The notes beneath the pieces were generated by a model. It was not told the DNA's origin and ran no database searches. It was given only the letters and a program-made list of their open reading frames with translations. 64,000 bases of DNA from Thermoplasmata archaeon (GTDB lineage Archaea > Thermoplasmatota > Thermoplasmata > Lutacidiplasmatales > UBA184). The stretch covers positions 1 to 64,000 of the forward strand of contig JAGWLG010000006.1 in assembly GCA_028864975.1 (NCBI GenBank), written 5' to 3'. This document shows positions 42,806 through 51,045 of this stretch, piece by piece. How positions within the stretch are numbered: the first letter of the stretch is position 1; each line of letters opens with the position of its first letter. The translations under genes were made by a program, and so were the position numbers.

Positions 42806-43438
42806 GGTGCCGTCCGAGTAGATGGTGTCCGCCCCGACCAGCACGCAGGCGGATGGACCCCGGAGATGGGTGGGGATCTCTTCGTCGTCGATCAGTCGCA
42901 CCCGGGCGCCGTAGGTCCGTCGAAGCTCCGTGTAGAGGCTCCTTCCCTCACCTCCAGGTGTGCTCCGGGGTACAACGAGCTTCTGGGGCCGTCGCGCGGG
43001 TGGGAGATCCCGAAGGAGATCTAGGACCGCTTGCGACCTGCTGAACGTCATGACGAGGGCCTTTGGTGGGAAACGTCCGACGGCCGTGCGTCGAAGGAGC
43101 GCGACCTCGTGGGCGAGAGCTCGCTCGTGACGCTGGACCAGCCTTCGAAGCGGCCCGCGAGGACAGGGGCTCGGCGCGTTCTCGGTCCATTCTGAGAAGG
43201 ACCTCGCGAGCTGGACCAGTCCGCCCATCGCAGGCTGGACCCGGCCCATCTCCCTGCACCACCGGCGAAGCCATCGCAACTCGGCCTCCGAGAGGTACTT
43301 GGTCCCCGGTGTTCCGAGGCGATGCAGGGAACGCAGCGCTCGGCGTTGGACCTCGGTCGCGCCGTGCCGCCGGTCGCGGGTGAGCTTCCTCCAGGGTTCC
43401 GAAAGGGAGGAGCGAACGGGTTCGACGCGTCGGCTCAT
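42545..43438 (-). CDS. eIF2B alpha/beta/delta-family protein (possible sugar-phosphate isomerase)
   Basis: 297 residues. The C-terminal half has the family's signature: 'KLVVPRSTPGGEGRSLYTELRRTYGARVRLIDDEE', 'ACVLVGADTIYSDGTLLHKVGTRSLARLAARRGVPFIALSPSSRIL' and 'FDLTPGRWVSEVWTERG'. The N-terminal half is helical. Archaeal members include translation-factor-like proteins, MtnA and ribose-1,5-bisphosphate isomerase, and I cannot separate these from sequence alone. The mtnA gene proper is at 59.6 kb, so this is not the only family member. GAGGGAAGG precedes ATG 43438. The basic tail after the family's usual end (about 42590) overlaps the convergent surface-protein gene. Confidence 0.78.
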   Translation of the reverse strand: MSRRVEPVRSSLSEPWRKLTRDRRHGATEVQRRALRSLHRLGTPGTKYLSEAELRWLRRWCREMGRVQPAMGGLVQLARSFSEWTENAPSPCPRGPLRRLVQRHERALAHEVALLRRTAVGRFPPKALVMTFSRSQAVLDLLRDLPPARRPQKLVVPRSTPGGEGRSLYTELRRTYGARVRLIDDEEIPTHLRGPSACVLVGADTIYSDGTLLHKVGTRSLARLAARRGVPFIALSPSSRILPWGPPRRGAWGRWFDLTPGRWVSEVWTERGRWRPGRLRDRLRLDLRRARHRPTRR

Positions 43439-43467
43439 GCCTTCCCTCGCGTGCACGCCCCGAGAAC

Positions 43468-43481
43468 CTTCAATTGCGCTT
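43468..43481. promoter_or_regulatory. shared promoter element in a 66-bp divergent gap
   Basis: ccttcaattgcgct, nearly palindromic around CAATTG, is centred about 30 bp before the ATG at 43505 rightward and about 37 bp before the ATG at 43438 leftward. It may serve as a bidirectional TATA-like element. Confidence 0.4.
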
Positions 43482-43504
43482 CCGCCTCCCTGGAACCGCG
43501 TGAC

Positions 43505-43771
43505 ATGACGACCACGCAGGCTCCTCGGCGGACCGCATGGATCGTCGAGCCTCCGAAGCTCTGTGCGCTCTGCAAGAACCCGTTGGGTACGGATGCGGGG
43601 ACCAGCGCTTGGAACGGGCAACCGGCCCACCGCGACTGCGTCAGGGTCCACCTCCTGCAGCGAGATCCTGCCTTCCGCGATTGGGGAGGCGAGCCCGCTT
43701 CGGAGGACCTGCCGGAGGACCCTGCCTCGGAACTCGGGACCCGCGAGGACGAAGAGGAGGGGGGCGAGTAG
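43505..43771 (+). CDS. small zinc-binding protein, DUF2175-like
   Basis: 88 residues. A C-x2-C pair 'KLCALCKNPLG' (Cys20/Cys23) is followed about 20 residues later by 'QPAHRDCVRVHL' (His/Cys), giving a compact treble-clef or zinc-ribbon site. The C-terminal third is very acidic (ends 'TREDEEEGGE'). The layout resembles the archaeal DUF2175 family, though I am not certain. The ATG is about 30 nt from a TATA-like element. Confidence 0.65.
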   Translation: MTTTQAPRRTAWIVEPPKLCALCKNPLGTDAGTSAWNGQPAHRDCVRVHLLQRDPAFRDWGGEPASEDLPEDPASELGTREDEEEGGE

Positions 43772-43805
43772 CCGAGGACAGGGCTGGGCCGCACCCCGAA
43801 CACAA

Positions 43806-43819
43806 CGAAGTTTCTTAAT
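43806..43819 (+). promoter_or_regulatory. TATA box for the radical SAM gene
   Basis: aagtttcttaatcc lies about 45 nt before ATG 43858. The predicted leader of about 18 nt has room for the AGGGGCC ribosome-binding run. Confidence 0.55.
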
Positions 43820-43857
43820 CCTTCAACCGTCTCGTACTCTCCCACAGGGGCCGAGCC

Positions 43858-45453
43858 ATGCCGGAAGTGGTCATCACGTGCGATTGGACGATGATGAGCA
43901 ACCACCACGGGAAGGAATTCCTGGGGTTCGGGACGACCAGCCCTCCGTTCCTGCTCCCCGAACGGGTCTACCAGGGGATGTTCTTCCCTCGGATGAAGTG
44001 CGATGAGGAGGGCCACCCTCAACAGGCCCCCTACGGGATGAGGAAGGTCGAGGCCGCGCTCCTCGACGGAGGGTTCGACGCGCGGATCATCCACCCTAGC
44101 TACCTCGACCGCTACATGCCGGGGAAGGCCAAGGTGATGATGATCTCGGGCCACGACTACTTCGGCCTGAACCCGCCGTCCACCACGTTCAGCGGCATCA
44201 TGGGCGGCCGGGCACCGATGAACCGCCTCAATTTCATGCGGATGCTCCGGATGCCCCACGTCCTGGAAGCCCGCCGTCAAGGCATGAAGCTCATCGCCGG
44301 GGGCCCTTGCGCCTGGCAGCTTTCGCCCGCCACCCAAGCGAAGCTCCCGTGGGTCGGGGACTTCGTGAAGGAGATCGGCGGGATCGACGCCATCGTGGAA
44401 GGCGAGGCGGACATCTTCGTCACGGACCTCGTGAAGAAGGCGCTGAAAGGCGAGCCGTTGCCGCCCCACACCTTCCTGCCCCCGAAGGTGGCTCCGAAGG
44501 TGGAAGAGATCCACTCGATCCGCTATCCTTCGGTCAATGGCCTGATCGAGATCGGACGAGGGTGCTGCCGAGGCTGCTCGTTCTGTTCGGTCACCACACG
44601 GCCGACGCGCTGGTACCCCTACGAGAAGATCGAGGAGGAGCTCAAGATCAACGCCGCGATCGGGATCAAGAAGGGGTTGCTTCATTCCGACGACGTCCTC
44701 TTCTACGGCTCGCCGAACATCATGCCCAAGGAAGAGAAGCTGGTCAAGCTCATGCAGCTGGCCAAGCGCTACTACACCCATGTGGGGTGGAGCCACTGCG
44801 CGATCGCCTCCATCATGACCAAACCGCGCCTGCTCCCGAAGCTACGGGATGTCCTTCTCACGAACGGACAGACCTGGTGGGGCGTCGAGGTCGGGGTCGA
44901 GACCGGGAGCCCCCGGATCATCACCACCGCCATGCCCGGCAAGGTCGCCCCGTTCAAGGCGAGCCAATGGCCCGAGCTCGTCGTTCAAGCCGCGGGGCTC
45001 ATGAACGACAACTCCGTGATGCCGGCCTGCACCTTCATCGTCGGGCTCCCGCAGGAGACGGAGGACGATGTCCTCAAGACCATCGACCTGATCGACGACC
45101 TTTGGGACTTCAAGGCCATCCTTGTCCCGATGTTCTTCGTTCCGTTGGGCCACCTCAACAAGCAGAACTGGTTCACGAAGGACCGTATCACTCGGGCCCA
45201 GAGGGAGCTCCTCTCTCGCGCCATGACGCACGGCCTTCGCCAATCGACCCAGATGTTGCGTGATTTCTTCGAGGAGAAGGACGCGTATCGCAGCGCCTAC
45301 ATCGGAGCGTACCGGGGGTTCATCGCGTTCTTGCTCGCGATCGCGAAGATGAAAGGGATCTACAGCCCACCGAAGGCGGACACGCCCCGCTTGGAGAGCC
45401 CGCTCGCCCACCCCGAGCGGCTCCCCCTACCCACCATCCCGGTTCGCGACTGA
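43858..45453 (+). CDS. B12-binding-domain radical SAM enzyme
   Basis: 531 residues. The N-terminal half is a cobalamin-binding-like Rossmann region with 'TMMSNHHGKEFLGFGTTSPP' (about 11-30) and 'APYGMRKVEAALLDGGFDARII'. The radical-SAM motif is 'GRGCCRGCSFCSVT' (CxxxCxxC, about 234-247). 'GVEVGVETGSPRIIT' and 'CTFIVGLPQETEDDVLKTIDLID' follow, as in class B radical SAM proteins. The N-terminal pattern resembles, from memory, archaeal enzymes that modify membrane lipids (Grs/Tes-type). That assignment is a hypothesis. cobT in the same window supports cobalamin use. The UbiD-family gene begins 18 bp downstream. Confidence 0.85.
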   Translation: MPEVVITCDWTMMSNHHGKEFLGFGTTSPPFLLPERVYQGMFFPRMKCDEEGHPQQAPYGMRKVEAALLDGGFDARIIHPSYLDRYMPGKAKVMMISGHDYFGLNPPSTTFSGIMGGRAPMNRLNFMRMLRMPHVLEARRQGMKLIAGGPCAWQLSPATQAKLPWVGDFVKEIGGIDAIVEGEADIFVTDLVKKALKGEPLPPHTFLPPKVAPKVEEIHSIRYPSVNGLIEIGRGCCRGCSFCSVTTRPTRWYPYEKIEEELKINAAIGIKKGLLHSDDVLFYGSPNIMPKEEKLVKLMQLAKRYYTHVGWSHCAIASIMTKPRLLPKLRDVLLTNGQTWWGVEVGVETGSPRIITTAMPGKVAPFKASQWPELVVQAAGLMNDNSVMPACTFIVGLPQETEDDVLKTIDLIDDLWDFKAILVPMFFVPLGHLNKQNWFTKDRITRAQRELLSRAMTHGLRQSTQMLRDFFEEKDAYRSAYIGAYRGFIAFLLAIAKMKGIYSPPKADTPRLESPLAHPERLPLPTIPVRD

Positions 45454-45471
45454 GCTCGACGAGAGAAGGCC

Positions 45472-46830
45472 TTGGACTCCCCAGCCCCCTCGGCGCTTCC
45501 TTCTCCCGTCCGGTCGCTTCCCCCCGAGGGCCTCCGAGCGCTGCGGTCCATCCCGCTCAAGGACTTCCTGCGGGCGGACCGCGAGGTCCGAGTCTTTGAG
45601 GGTCCCATCGAGCTCAAGCTGGGGGTCACCCGCGAGCTCCTGCGAGGCTCTCAGGGTCCGGTGTGGTTCCAAGGGACGGGCAAGGGTTCGCTCGTCGGGA
45701 ACCTCTGGGCCACGCGGGAGAGGGTCGCTCACTACTTCGGGATCGCCCCCTCCGGTCTCCCAGACCTGCTCCTGGAAGCGTTGGAGCATCCGATCGCCCC
45801 TGAACTGGTGCCTCGATCCCAGGCGACCTGGGCCGCCCACGAGGCCCCAGCCGACCTCACGAAGTTCCCGGTCCCGTGGTTCTACCCCGAGGATGCGGGG
45901 TCCTACTTGAGCGCGGCGGTGTTCTCGGCCCGCTGGCAGGGGAAACGGAACCTCTCCTACCACCGGGTCTGGGTACAGGGCCCCAGCGGCGGCCCAGTGC
46001 GCCTCGTTCCCCGACATCTCGACCGCATGGTCCGGGAGGCGCGGAAGGAGGGGATCGAGCTCCCGGTGGCGACCGTCCTCGGAGCCCCGCTGGAGTTCCT
46101 CCTGGCGGGCGCGGTCTCGACGGACTACGCGGTCGACGAGATGGAGATCGCCTCCGCACTTTGCCGCAAACGGACGGGGCGACCCTTGAGGGTCGTCGAG
46201 CTCGAGAGCGGAGCGCGGGTCCCCGCGGAGGCGGAGATCGTGCTCGAGGGGAAGTTCCTGAAGAAGGATGTCCCGGAGGGTCCCTTCCTCGACATCCTCG
46301 GGACCTACGACGCCGTCCGCGACCAGCCGGTGGTCGAGTTCCACCGGATGTACCACGTCGAAGACCCGGTCCTCCCGGTCATCGTCGCCGGCTCACGCGA
46401 GCACTTCATCCTCATGGGTCTCCCGCGGGAGCCCATGATCCTTCGCGCGGTGCGGGCTGTGGTGCCCGGGACCAAGGCGGTGCGGCTGACCGAAGGCGGC
46501 GCGGCGTGGTTGCACGGCGTGGTCTCGATCGACAAGCGCCGGGACGGCGACGGCCGCAACGCGATCCTGGCGGCGCTATCGGGCCACGCGTCGATGAAGC
46601 GGGTCGTGGTGGTGGACCAGGACATCAACATCTTCGATGACCAGGAGGTCGAGTGGGCCATCGCGACCCGGTTCCAGGCGGACCGCGGTTTGCTCACCAT
46701 TCCGCATGCCGTGGGGTCATCGCTCGACCCGAGCGCCAGCACGGACGGACTCACGTGCAAGTGGGGGCTGGACGCCACGCTGCCCGTCAAGCTCGACCGG
46801 CGGCCCTTCACGAAGGGCCGTCTGCCCTAG
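45472..46830 (+). CDS. UbiD-family decarboxylase, candidate anhydromevalonate phosphate decarboxylase
   Basis: 452 residues. UbiD fold blocks: 'PVWFQGTGKGSLVGNLWATRERVAHYFG', 'EIASALCRKRTGRPLRVVELESG', 'EAEIVLEGKFLKKDVPEGPF' (conserved Glu), 'HRMYHVEDPVLPVIVAG' and 'VVVVDQDINIFDDQEVEWAIATRFQADRGL', 'SSLDPSA'. UbiD enzymes need prenylated FMN. In most archaea the family member acting in isoprenoid synthesis is anhydromevalonate phosphate decarboxylase of the modified mevalonate pathway. This is the most likely role for a stand-alone copy and is inference. The start is TTG 45472, chosen because GAGAGAAGG lies at ribosome-binding distance. Confidence 0.8.
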   Translation: MDSPAPSALPSPVRSLPPEGLRALRSIPLKDFLRADREVRVFEGPIELKLGVTRELLRGSQGPVWFQGTGKGSLVGNLWATRERVAHYFGIAPSGLPDLLLEALEHPIAPELVPRSQATWAAHEAPADLTKFPVPWFYPEDAGSYLSAAVFSARWQGKRNLSYHRVWVQGPSGGPVRLVPRHLDRMVREARKEGIELPVATVLGAPLEFLLAGAVSTDYAVDEMEIASALCRKRTGRPLRVVELESGARVPAEAEIVLEGKFLKKDVPEGPFLDILGTYDAVRDQPVVEFHRMYHVEDPVLPVIVAGSREHFILMGLPREPMILRAVRAVVPGTKAVRLTEGGAAWLHGVVSIDKRRDGDGRNAILAALSGHASMKRVVVVDQDINIFDDQEVEWAIATRFQADRGLLTIPHAVGSSLDPSASTDGLTCKWGLDATLPVKLDRRPFTKGRLP

Positions 46831-46845
46831 GTCCCCTCGAAGTGC

Positions 46846-47361
46846 TCAGGTCTTCTCGGTGAGCTTGGGGGGCACCGCGGTGTCCATGTCGGACGCGCAG
46901 TACTTGCACCGGGTGGCCTTGAGAGGGATCTCGGAGATGCAGTACGGGCACTCCTTGGTGGTGACCTCGGGCTTGGGCTTCTTGGCCTCTTGTCGCGCTT
47001 TCATCGTCGCCATAGGCTTGACGATGAGGAGAAAGACCACGAGGGCGATGAGGACGAACGAAATGACCACGTTGACGAGCGCTCCGAGGGCGAAGTGGAT
47101 CTGCTCCGGCACCCCCGTCGCGTTGTGGGCGTAGGTGACGTTGACATACCACGAACCGAAGTTGGCCGCTCCGGTGGCGGGAGCGATCATCGGGGTGACG
47201 ACATCGCCGACCATGCCGTTGACCACGGCCCCGAAGGCTAGGCCGATGACAATCCCCACGGCCATGTCGATGACGTTGCCCTTCGTGATGAACGAACGGA
47301 ACTCGTCCAGAAGTTTGACCTTCGGAATGGGGACCTTGGGGACCTTCGGCATTCGCGTCAT
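46846..47361 (-). CDS. mscL: large-conductance mechanosensitive channel with C-terminal zinc ribbon
   Basis: 171 residues. MscL core: 'DEFRSFITKGNVIDMAVGIVIGLAFGAVVNGMVGDVVTPMI' (TM1, about 19-59), a periplasmic-type loop, and TM2 'NVVISFVLIALVVFLLIVKPM' (about 97-117). The cytoplasmic C-terminus, normally a short helical bundle, continues into a zinc-ribbon with Cys138/Cys141 and Cys152/Cys155 ('CPYCISEIPLKATRCKYC'). MscL relieves osmotic downshock. The ribbon could mediate multimer contacts or partner binding. Leader of about 8 nt from the TATA-like box at 47391. Confidence 0.92.
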   Translation of the reverse strand: MTRMPKVPKVPIPKVKLLDEFRSFITKGNVIDMAVGIVIGLAFGAVVNGMVGDVVTPMIAPATGAANFGSWYVNVTYAHNATGVPEQIHFALGALVNVVISFVLIALVVFLLIVKPMATMKARQEAKKPKPEVTTKECPYCISEIPLKATRCKYCASDMDTAVPPKLTEKT

Positions 47362-47389
47362 GGTTCGTGCCCGCGGGGCGGACCGTCCT

Positions 47390-47400
47390 CAGCTAAAATG
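47390..47400 (-). promoter_or_regulatory. TATA-like box for mscL
   Basis: Read leftward the element is cattttagct, centred about 34 nt before the ATG at 47361. Confidence 0.5.
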
Positions 47401-47433
47401 CTTGTGGACCCCCCGCTGAGAAGGGCGCACCGG

Positions 47434-47988
47434 TCAGGCCTCGTCGAGGTCCGGCGGCGGGGCCCCGCCGCCCCTTGCTCGTCCCTGAGGTCCGTGAACG
47501 GTTCGAGGTCGCGTGAAGGTCGGGGGCTCGGAGTCGTCCTCCGGTCCGCCATCCTCGAGGACATCGAGGTGGACCTCTTCTCCACGGCCATCGTACGCTC
47601 GCCAGCAACCCCGGGTGAAGGGGTTCCCGAGGATCAAGTGGCGAAGCCCCCAGTGATGGAAGAGCTGCAAGTCCGCGTCCGAGGGATGGAGGGCGCCGGA
47701 AGGGTGCGAGTGAACGGTACCGATGACCGTGAAATCCGCGGGCAGCATCCAGAGCTGCAGGTTCGCGTGCTTGTGTCCCGCTGTGGTCCCCGGGAGGAAG
47801 AGGAGCTCGGTGATCACCCCTGGTTCGTCCGAGCGCAGCATGCCGCCGAACTCGTTCGGCAGGGACGATCGGCCGCAGGCGAGCGCGCTCTGAAGCACGC
47901 TGCGCCGGATCGAGTTCAGGGGGACCTTCGCGAGGCTCCCCGCCGAGGCGCGCTGGGCCTCCTTACGTCGGGGGCGGAAGATCGGCAC
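47434..47988 (-). CDS. JAMM/MPN-family metalloprotease-like protein
   Basis: 184 residues. The JAMM zinc motif is complete: an upstream Glu in 'LPNEFGGMLRS' (about 44-54), then 'IGTVHSHPSGALHPSDADLQLF' in spacing (HxHPSG...PSxxD, about 89-109). Archaeal JAMM proteins include desampylases that remove ubiquitin-like SAMP modifiers. The Pro/Gly-rich C-terminus (from about 145) is probably disordered. The ATG lies 26 bp inside the nadK gene, so the two are coupled. The substrate is inference only. Confidence 0.83.
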   Translation of the reverse strand: MPIFRPRRKEAQRASAGSLAKVPLNSIRRSVLQSALACGRSSLPNEFGGMLRSDEPGVITELLFLPGTTAGHKHANLQLWMLPADFTVIGTVHSHPSGALHPSDADLQLFHHWGLRHLILGNPFTRGCWRAYDGRGEEVHLDVLEDGGPEDDSEPPTFTRPRTVHGPQGRARGGGAPPPDLDEA

Positions 47989-48826
47989 GGTTCCCCGTCA
48001 GCGCCCAGGGGATGAGCGCCTTGGCCTGCAGTCGCTGGAAGAAGTGGGAGCTGAAGCGGATCAGGCGCGCCCGCCGGGCCGACCGATAGCACTTCACGTC
48101 CATCCCTCGAGGCAGTCGTTCCTCGCGGTGTCCGTCGACCACGACGACAGTTTCCCGGTCCTCTTCGACCGGTCGGACCGAGATCTCCCGCAGCGGAGCG
48201 ACGACCAAGGGCCGGGCAAAGGCGGAGTAGGGCGCGATCGCGGTGAGGACCGTAGCGTCGATCGCGGGGTCGACGACCGGACCCCCCGTGCTCAGCGAGT
48301 AGGAAGTGGACCCCGTGGGCGTGGCCAGGATAACCCCGTCCGCTCGAAGCCGCCCTAGGGGTTTCCCGTCGATGGCGACCTCAAAGGTCCGCATCCTCGC
48401 CACCTGGGCGGTGTGGATGACCACCTCGTTGACCGCGTCCGGGAGATTGCGGTCCCCGACCCGGGTGGCGAGCTTCATCCGGTCCTCACAGATGTAGGCC
48501 CCACGCACCACCCGCTCCAGGGCGCCGTCCAAGGTGTCGTAGTCCGGGTCCACCTCGGTGAGGAAACCTACGGTGCCGGTGTTGATGCCGAGCACGGGGC
48601 ACTCGGTCCGGTGCAGGACGTAGAGCAGGCTCCCGTCCCCTCCGAGGGCGAGCAGGACGTCGACGCGCATGTCCTCGATCGGCTCCCCGGGGAGCCCCAA
48701 AGCGCTCGCGGTGTCGCGCGCGACCGAGAGCTCGACCCGGTCCTTCAGGCGGTCGTGGATGATCCGGGCGAGGTTGAGCGCTTTCTCGTTGAACGGATTG
48801 GCGGTGACGCCCACCGAGATCATCAC
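47963..48826 (-). CDS. nadK: NAD kinase
   Basis: 287 residues. 'LLALGGDGSLLYVL' (GGDGS, 62-66), 'LGINTGTVGFLTEVDP' (about 78-93), the 'NEVVIH' strand and 'DGVILATPTGSTSYSLSTGGPVVDP' (about 164-188) are diagnostic. The enzyme makes NADP from NAD and ATP or polyphosphate. The ATG overlaps the stop of the inositol-phosphatase-like gene (ATGA). In Methanocaldococcus a NAD kinase and an inositol-phosphatase-type NADP phosphatase are fused (MJ0917). Here they are separate, tightly coupled genes. Confidence 0.94.
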   Translation of the reverse strand: MMISVGVTANPFNEKALNLARIIHDRLKDRVELSVARDTASALGLPGEPIEDMRVDVLLALGGDGSLLYVLHRTECPVLGINTGTVGFLTEVDPDYDTLDGALERVVRGAYICEDRMKLATRVGDRNLPDAVNEVVIHTAQVARMRTFEVAIDGKPLGRLRADGVILATPTGSTSYSLSTGGPVVDPAIDATVLTAIAPYSAFARPLVVAPLREISVRPVEEDRETVVVVDGHREERLPRGMDVKCYRSARRARLIRFSSHFFQRLQAKALIPWALTGNRADLPPPT

Positions 48827-49665
48827 CAGTACCCCTCACGGTGGCCTTCTTGGAGGAGGCGCTTGTCGCCCCAGGCGAGCAGGGAGGTACGGTTCTCCAG
48901 GTTGAGCAGGACGTCCAACGGCCTTCCGTGGGAATCGGCGATGCCACCTCCCGCCTCCTTGAGGATGAGCACGGCCGCCGCGATGTCCGTGACTCGGAGG
49001 TTCAGCGACTGCGGCGAGTTGTCGGAGTAGTATCCGTCCGCGCCCCCTTGGGCCACCATCGCGATCTCGAAGGAAGCACACCCTAGCGAGCGGATCCGGC
49101 GGCTCCTTTGGGCGAGCGCATGGGCGCGCGTCGAGGCGTTGGTCCCGAGGTTGACGAAGAAGAGCTCCTCATGGGACACCCAAGGACGCGTTGCGAGCCG
49201 TCGCCCGTCCATCCAAGCTCCTCCCCCATCGGTCGCCCAGAACGTGATACCGGTATCGATGTCGTGCACCACGCCCACCCGCAGGTCGGAGAGCTTCTCC
49301 TTGCCGAGCGCCAGGGAGACCGTTGCAAAGGGCAGCCCACGCAACGCGTTGTGGCTCCCGTCCACGGGGTCCAGGACGAGCAGGTCATGGCCCCCGCGGT
49401 CGATGAAACCCAGTTCCTCCGAGAGCACGTTCCAAGGGATCCGTTCCTGCTCGAGGAAGGAGAGGACCTGGGCCTCCGCGACCCGGTCGAGTTGGGCGGT
49501 GGGGGAGCCGCTCGCCCCCATGGCGACCTCCCGCTCTTTGTGGGGGGAGGAGAGGACCTGGCGTACCGCGTTGTGCACCGCGTAGGAGAGGCGGACGAGG
49601 ATCTCCAGGTCCGACGCATTATCGACAGCGGTGGGCACGCCCTCGCGAGCCCTCCCCTCCACCAT
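48823..49665 (-). CDS. inositol monophosphatase / FBPase IV-like phosphatase
   Basis: 280 residues from ATG 49665 (a TTG at 49683 adds six). Metal-binding motifs of the IMPase fold are present: 'NVLSEELGFID' (EE), 'LLVLDPVDGSHNALRGLPFATVSLAL' (DPVDG in place of DPIDGT) and 'ADGYYSDNSPQSLNLRVTDIAAAVLILKEAGG' (late Asp). Known archaeal members hydrolyse inositol phosphate, fructose bisphosphate or NADP. Coupling to nadK makes NADP phosphatase activity the leading hypothesis. Confidence 0.85.
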   Translation of the reverse strand: MVEGRAREGVPTAVDNASDLEILVRLSYAVHNAVRQVLSSPHKEREVAMGASGSPTAQLDRVAEAQVLSFLEQERIPWNVLSEELGFIDRGGHDLLVLDPVDGSHNALRGLPFATVSLALGKEKLSDLRVGVVHDIDTGITFWATDGGGAWMDGRRLATRPWVSHEELFFVNLGTNASTRAHALAQRSRRIRSLGCASFEIAMVAQGGADGYYSDNSPQSLNLRVTDIAAAVLILKEAGGGIADSHGRPLDVLLNLENRTSLLAWGDKRLLQEGHREGYW

Positions 49666-49743
49666 AACCCTTGCCGTGTTCAAGCGCGATGCCGTCGCGC
49701 CGACGGCCTCCCCGCCTCACCTCACGAGGCTCGGCGCCGGGCC

Positions 49744-49755
49744 CAAGCTTAAGAC
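49744..49755 (+). promoter_or_regulatory. TATA-like box for the beta-CASP gene
   Basis: caagcttaagac is centred about 27 nt before GTG 49777, which implies a leaderless GTG-start mRNA. Confidence 0.5.
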
Positions 49756-49776
49756 GGACCCTGTCTGGGCCCCGAC

Positions 49777-51009
49777 GTGGAGATCCAGTTCCTAGGTGGA
49801 GCCGAACAGGTAGGGTCGCTGGGAATGGTCCTGCGCGACGGGACCCAGAAGGTGCTCTTTGACTACGGCATGACCCCGTCCGATCCCCCCGAGTACCCCT
49901 TGCCCGTGCCCTCGGGGGTCTCCCATTGCTTCCTCTCGCACTGCCACCTCGACCACTCCGGGATGGCCCCCGCCGCGACCCGAGGGCCCCACACCCAGAT
50001 GGTCACGACGGACCTCACTCGAACCGTGGCGGAGCTCCTGCTCATGGACTCGCTCAAGATCGCTCGAGCGGAGCGATACCCCGAGCCGTTCTCGTACAAG
50101 GAGCTCAAGAGCTGGACGTCCAAGACCGTCGGCATGCGCCGGAAGGAGTCCTTTAAGGTCAACGACGTGGAGGTCGACCTCACCTCGGCAGGTCATGTCC
50201 CCGGCGCCGCCATGTTCCGATGGCGTGGCTCGAAGGACCTCATCTTCACCGGGGACGTCCACACGCGCCCGACCCACTTGGTGCAAGGGGCGGAGCCGCT
50301 CGAGGCGGACATCCTCGTGATGGAAAGCACCTACGCCGGGCGGGAGCACCCCGACCGAGCGGAGGAGGACGACCGCTTCCGCAAGGAGGTGGAGACCATC
50401 GTCGGCGGAGGAGGGCAGGTGATCGTCCCCGCCTTCGCGGTCGGGCGCACCCAGGAGATCCTCATGACGCTCGCCGAGTGCAACTACGACATCTGGGTCG
50501 ACGGGATGGGACGCGCGGTCAACGAGATCTATCTTGACAACCCGAGCTACTTGCGGGACCCCAGGGCCCTACGGCGGGCGATCGAGTCGGCCTACATCGT
50601 CGAGGCGCCCTACGAGCGGGAGACCGCACTCTCCGAGGCGGAGGTCATCGTCACCACCGGAGGGATGCTGGACGGTGGGCCGGTCCTCCACTATCTGAAA
50701 GCGCTCCATCGGAATCCCAAGAACGCCCTTTTCCTCGTGGGTTTCCAGGTGGACGGCTCGAACGGTCGTCAGCTCCTGGATTCGGGAGCCATCACGTTCG
50801 ACGAGCGGACCCTCCGCCCGAAGCTTCAGATCAAGACGTTCGACTTCTCCTCCCACGCCGGGCACTCGGACCTCGTCGGTCTCGCGAAGGCCGTCCGACC
50901 GAAGACGATCGTGCTCATGCACGGCGACCATCGGGAGGCCCTTGCCGAGGAGCTTCGGAAGGAGTTCCAGGTCCTCATGCCCATGAACGGGGAGACGCTG
51001 ACGGTCTGA
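49777..51009 (+). CDS. beta-CASP metallo-beta-lactamase RNase (aCPSF2-like)
   Basis: 410 residues. MBL motif 2 is 'FLSHCHLDHSG' (HxHxDH, about 49-59). A downstream 'TSAGHVPGAAMFRWRG' (motif 3 His), 'LIFTGDVHTRP' (motif 4 Asp) and the beta-CASP motifs 'GQVIVPAFAVGRTQEI' and 'KTFDFSSHAGHSDL' with a final 'VLMHGD' follow. There is no KH domain at the N-terminus, which separates it from aCPSF1 and fits aCPSF2/RNase J-like enzymes in archaeal mRNA processing and decay. Confidence 0.9.
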   Translation: MEIQFLGGAEQVGSLGMVLRDGTQKVLFDYGMTPSDPPEYPLPVPSGVSHCFLSHCHLDHSGMAPAATRGPHTQMVTTDLTRTVAELLLMDSLKIARAERYPEPFSYKELKSWTSKTVGMRRKESFKVNDVEVDLTSAGHVPGAAMFRWRGSKDLIFTGDVHTRPTHLVQGAEPLEADILVMESTYAGREHPDRAEEDDRFRKEVETIVGGGGQVIVPAFAVGRTQEILMTLAECNYDIWVDGMGRAVNEIYLDNPSYLRDPRALRRAIESAYIVEAPYERETALSEAEVIVTTGGMLDGGPVLHYLKALHRNPKNALFLVGFQVDGSNGRQLLDSGAITFDERTLRPKLQIKTFDFSSHAGHSDLVGLAKAVRPKTIVLMHGDHREALAEELRKEFQVLMPMNGETLTV

Positions 51010-51045
51010 CCTCGGAACTCGGTGGGCCGACGGCCCTCCCCTGGT

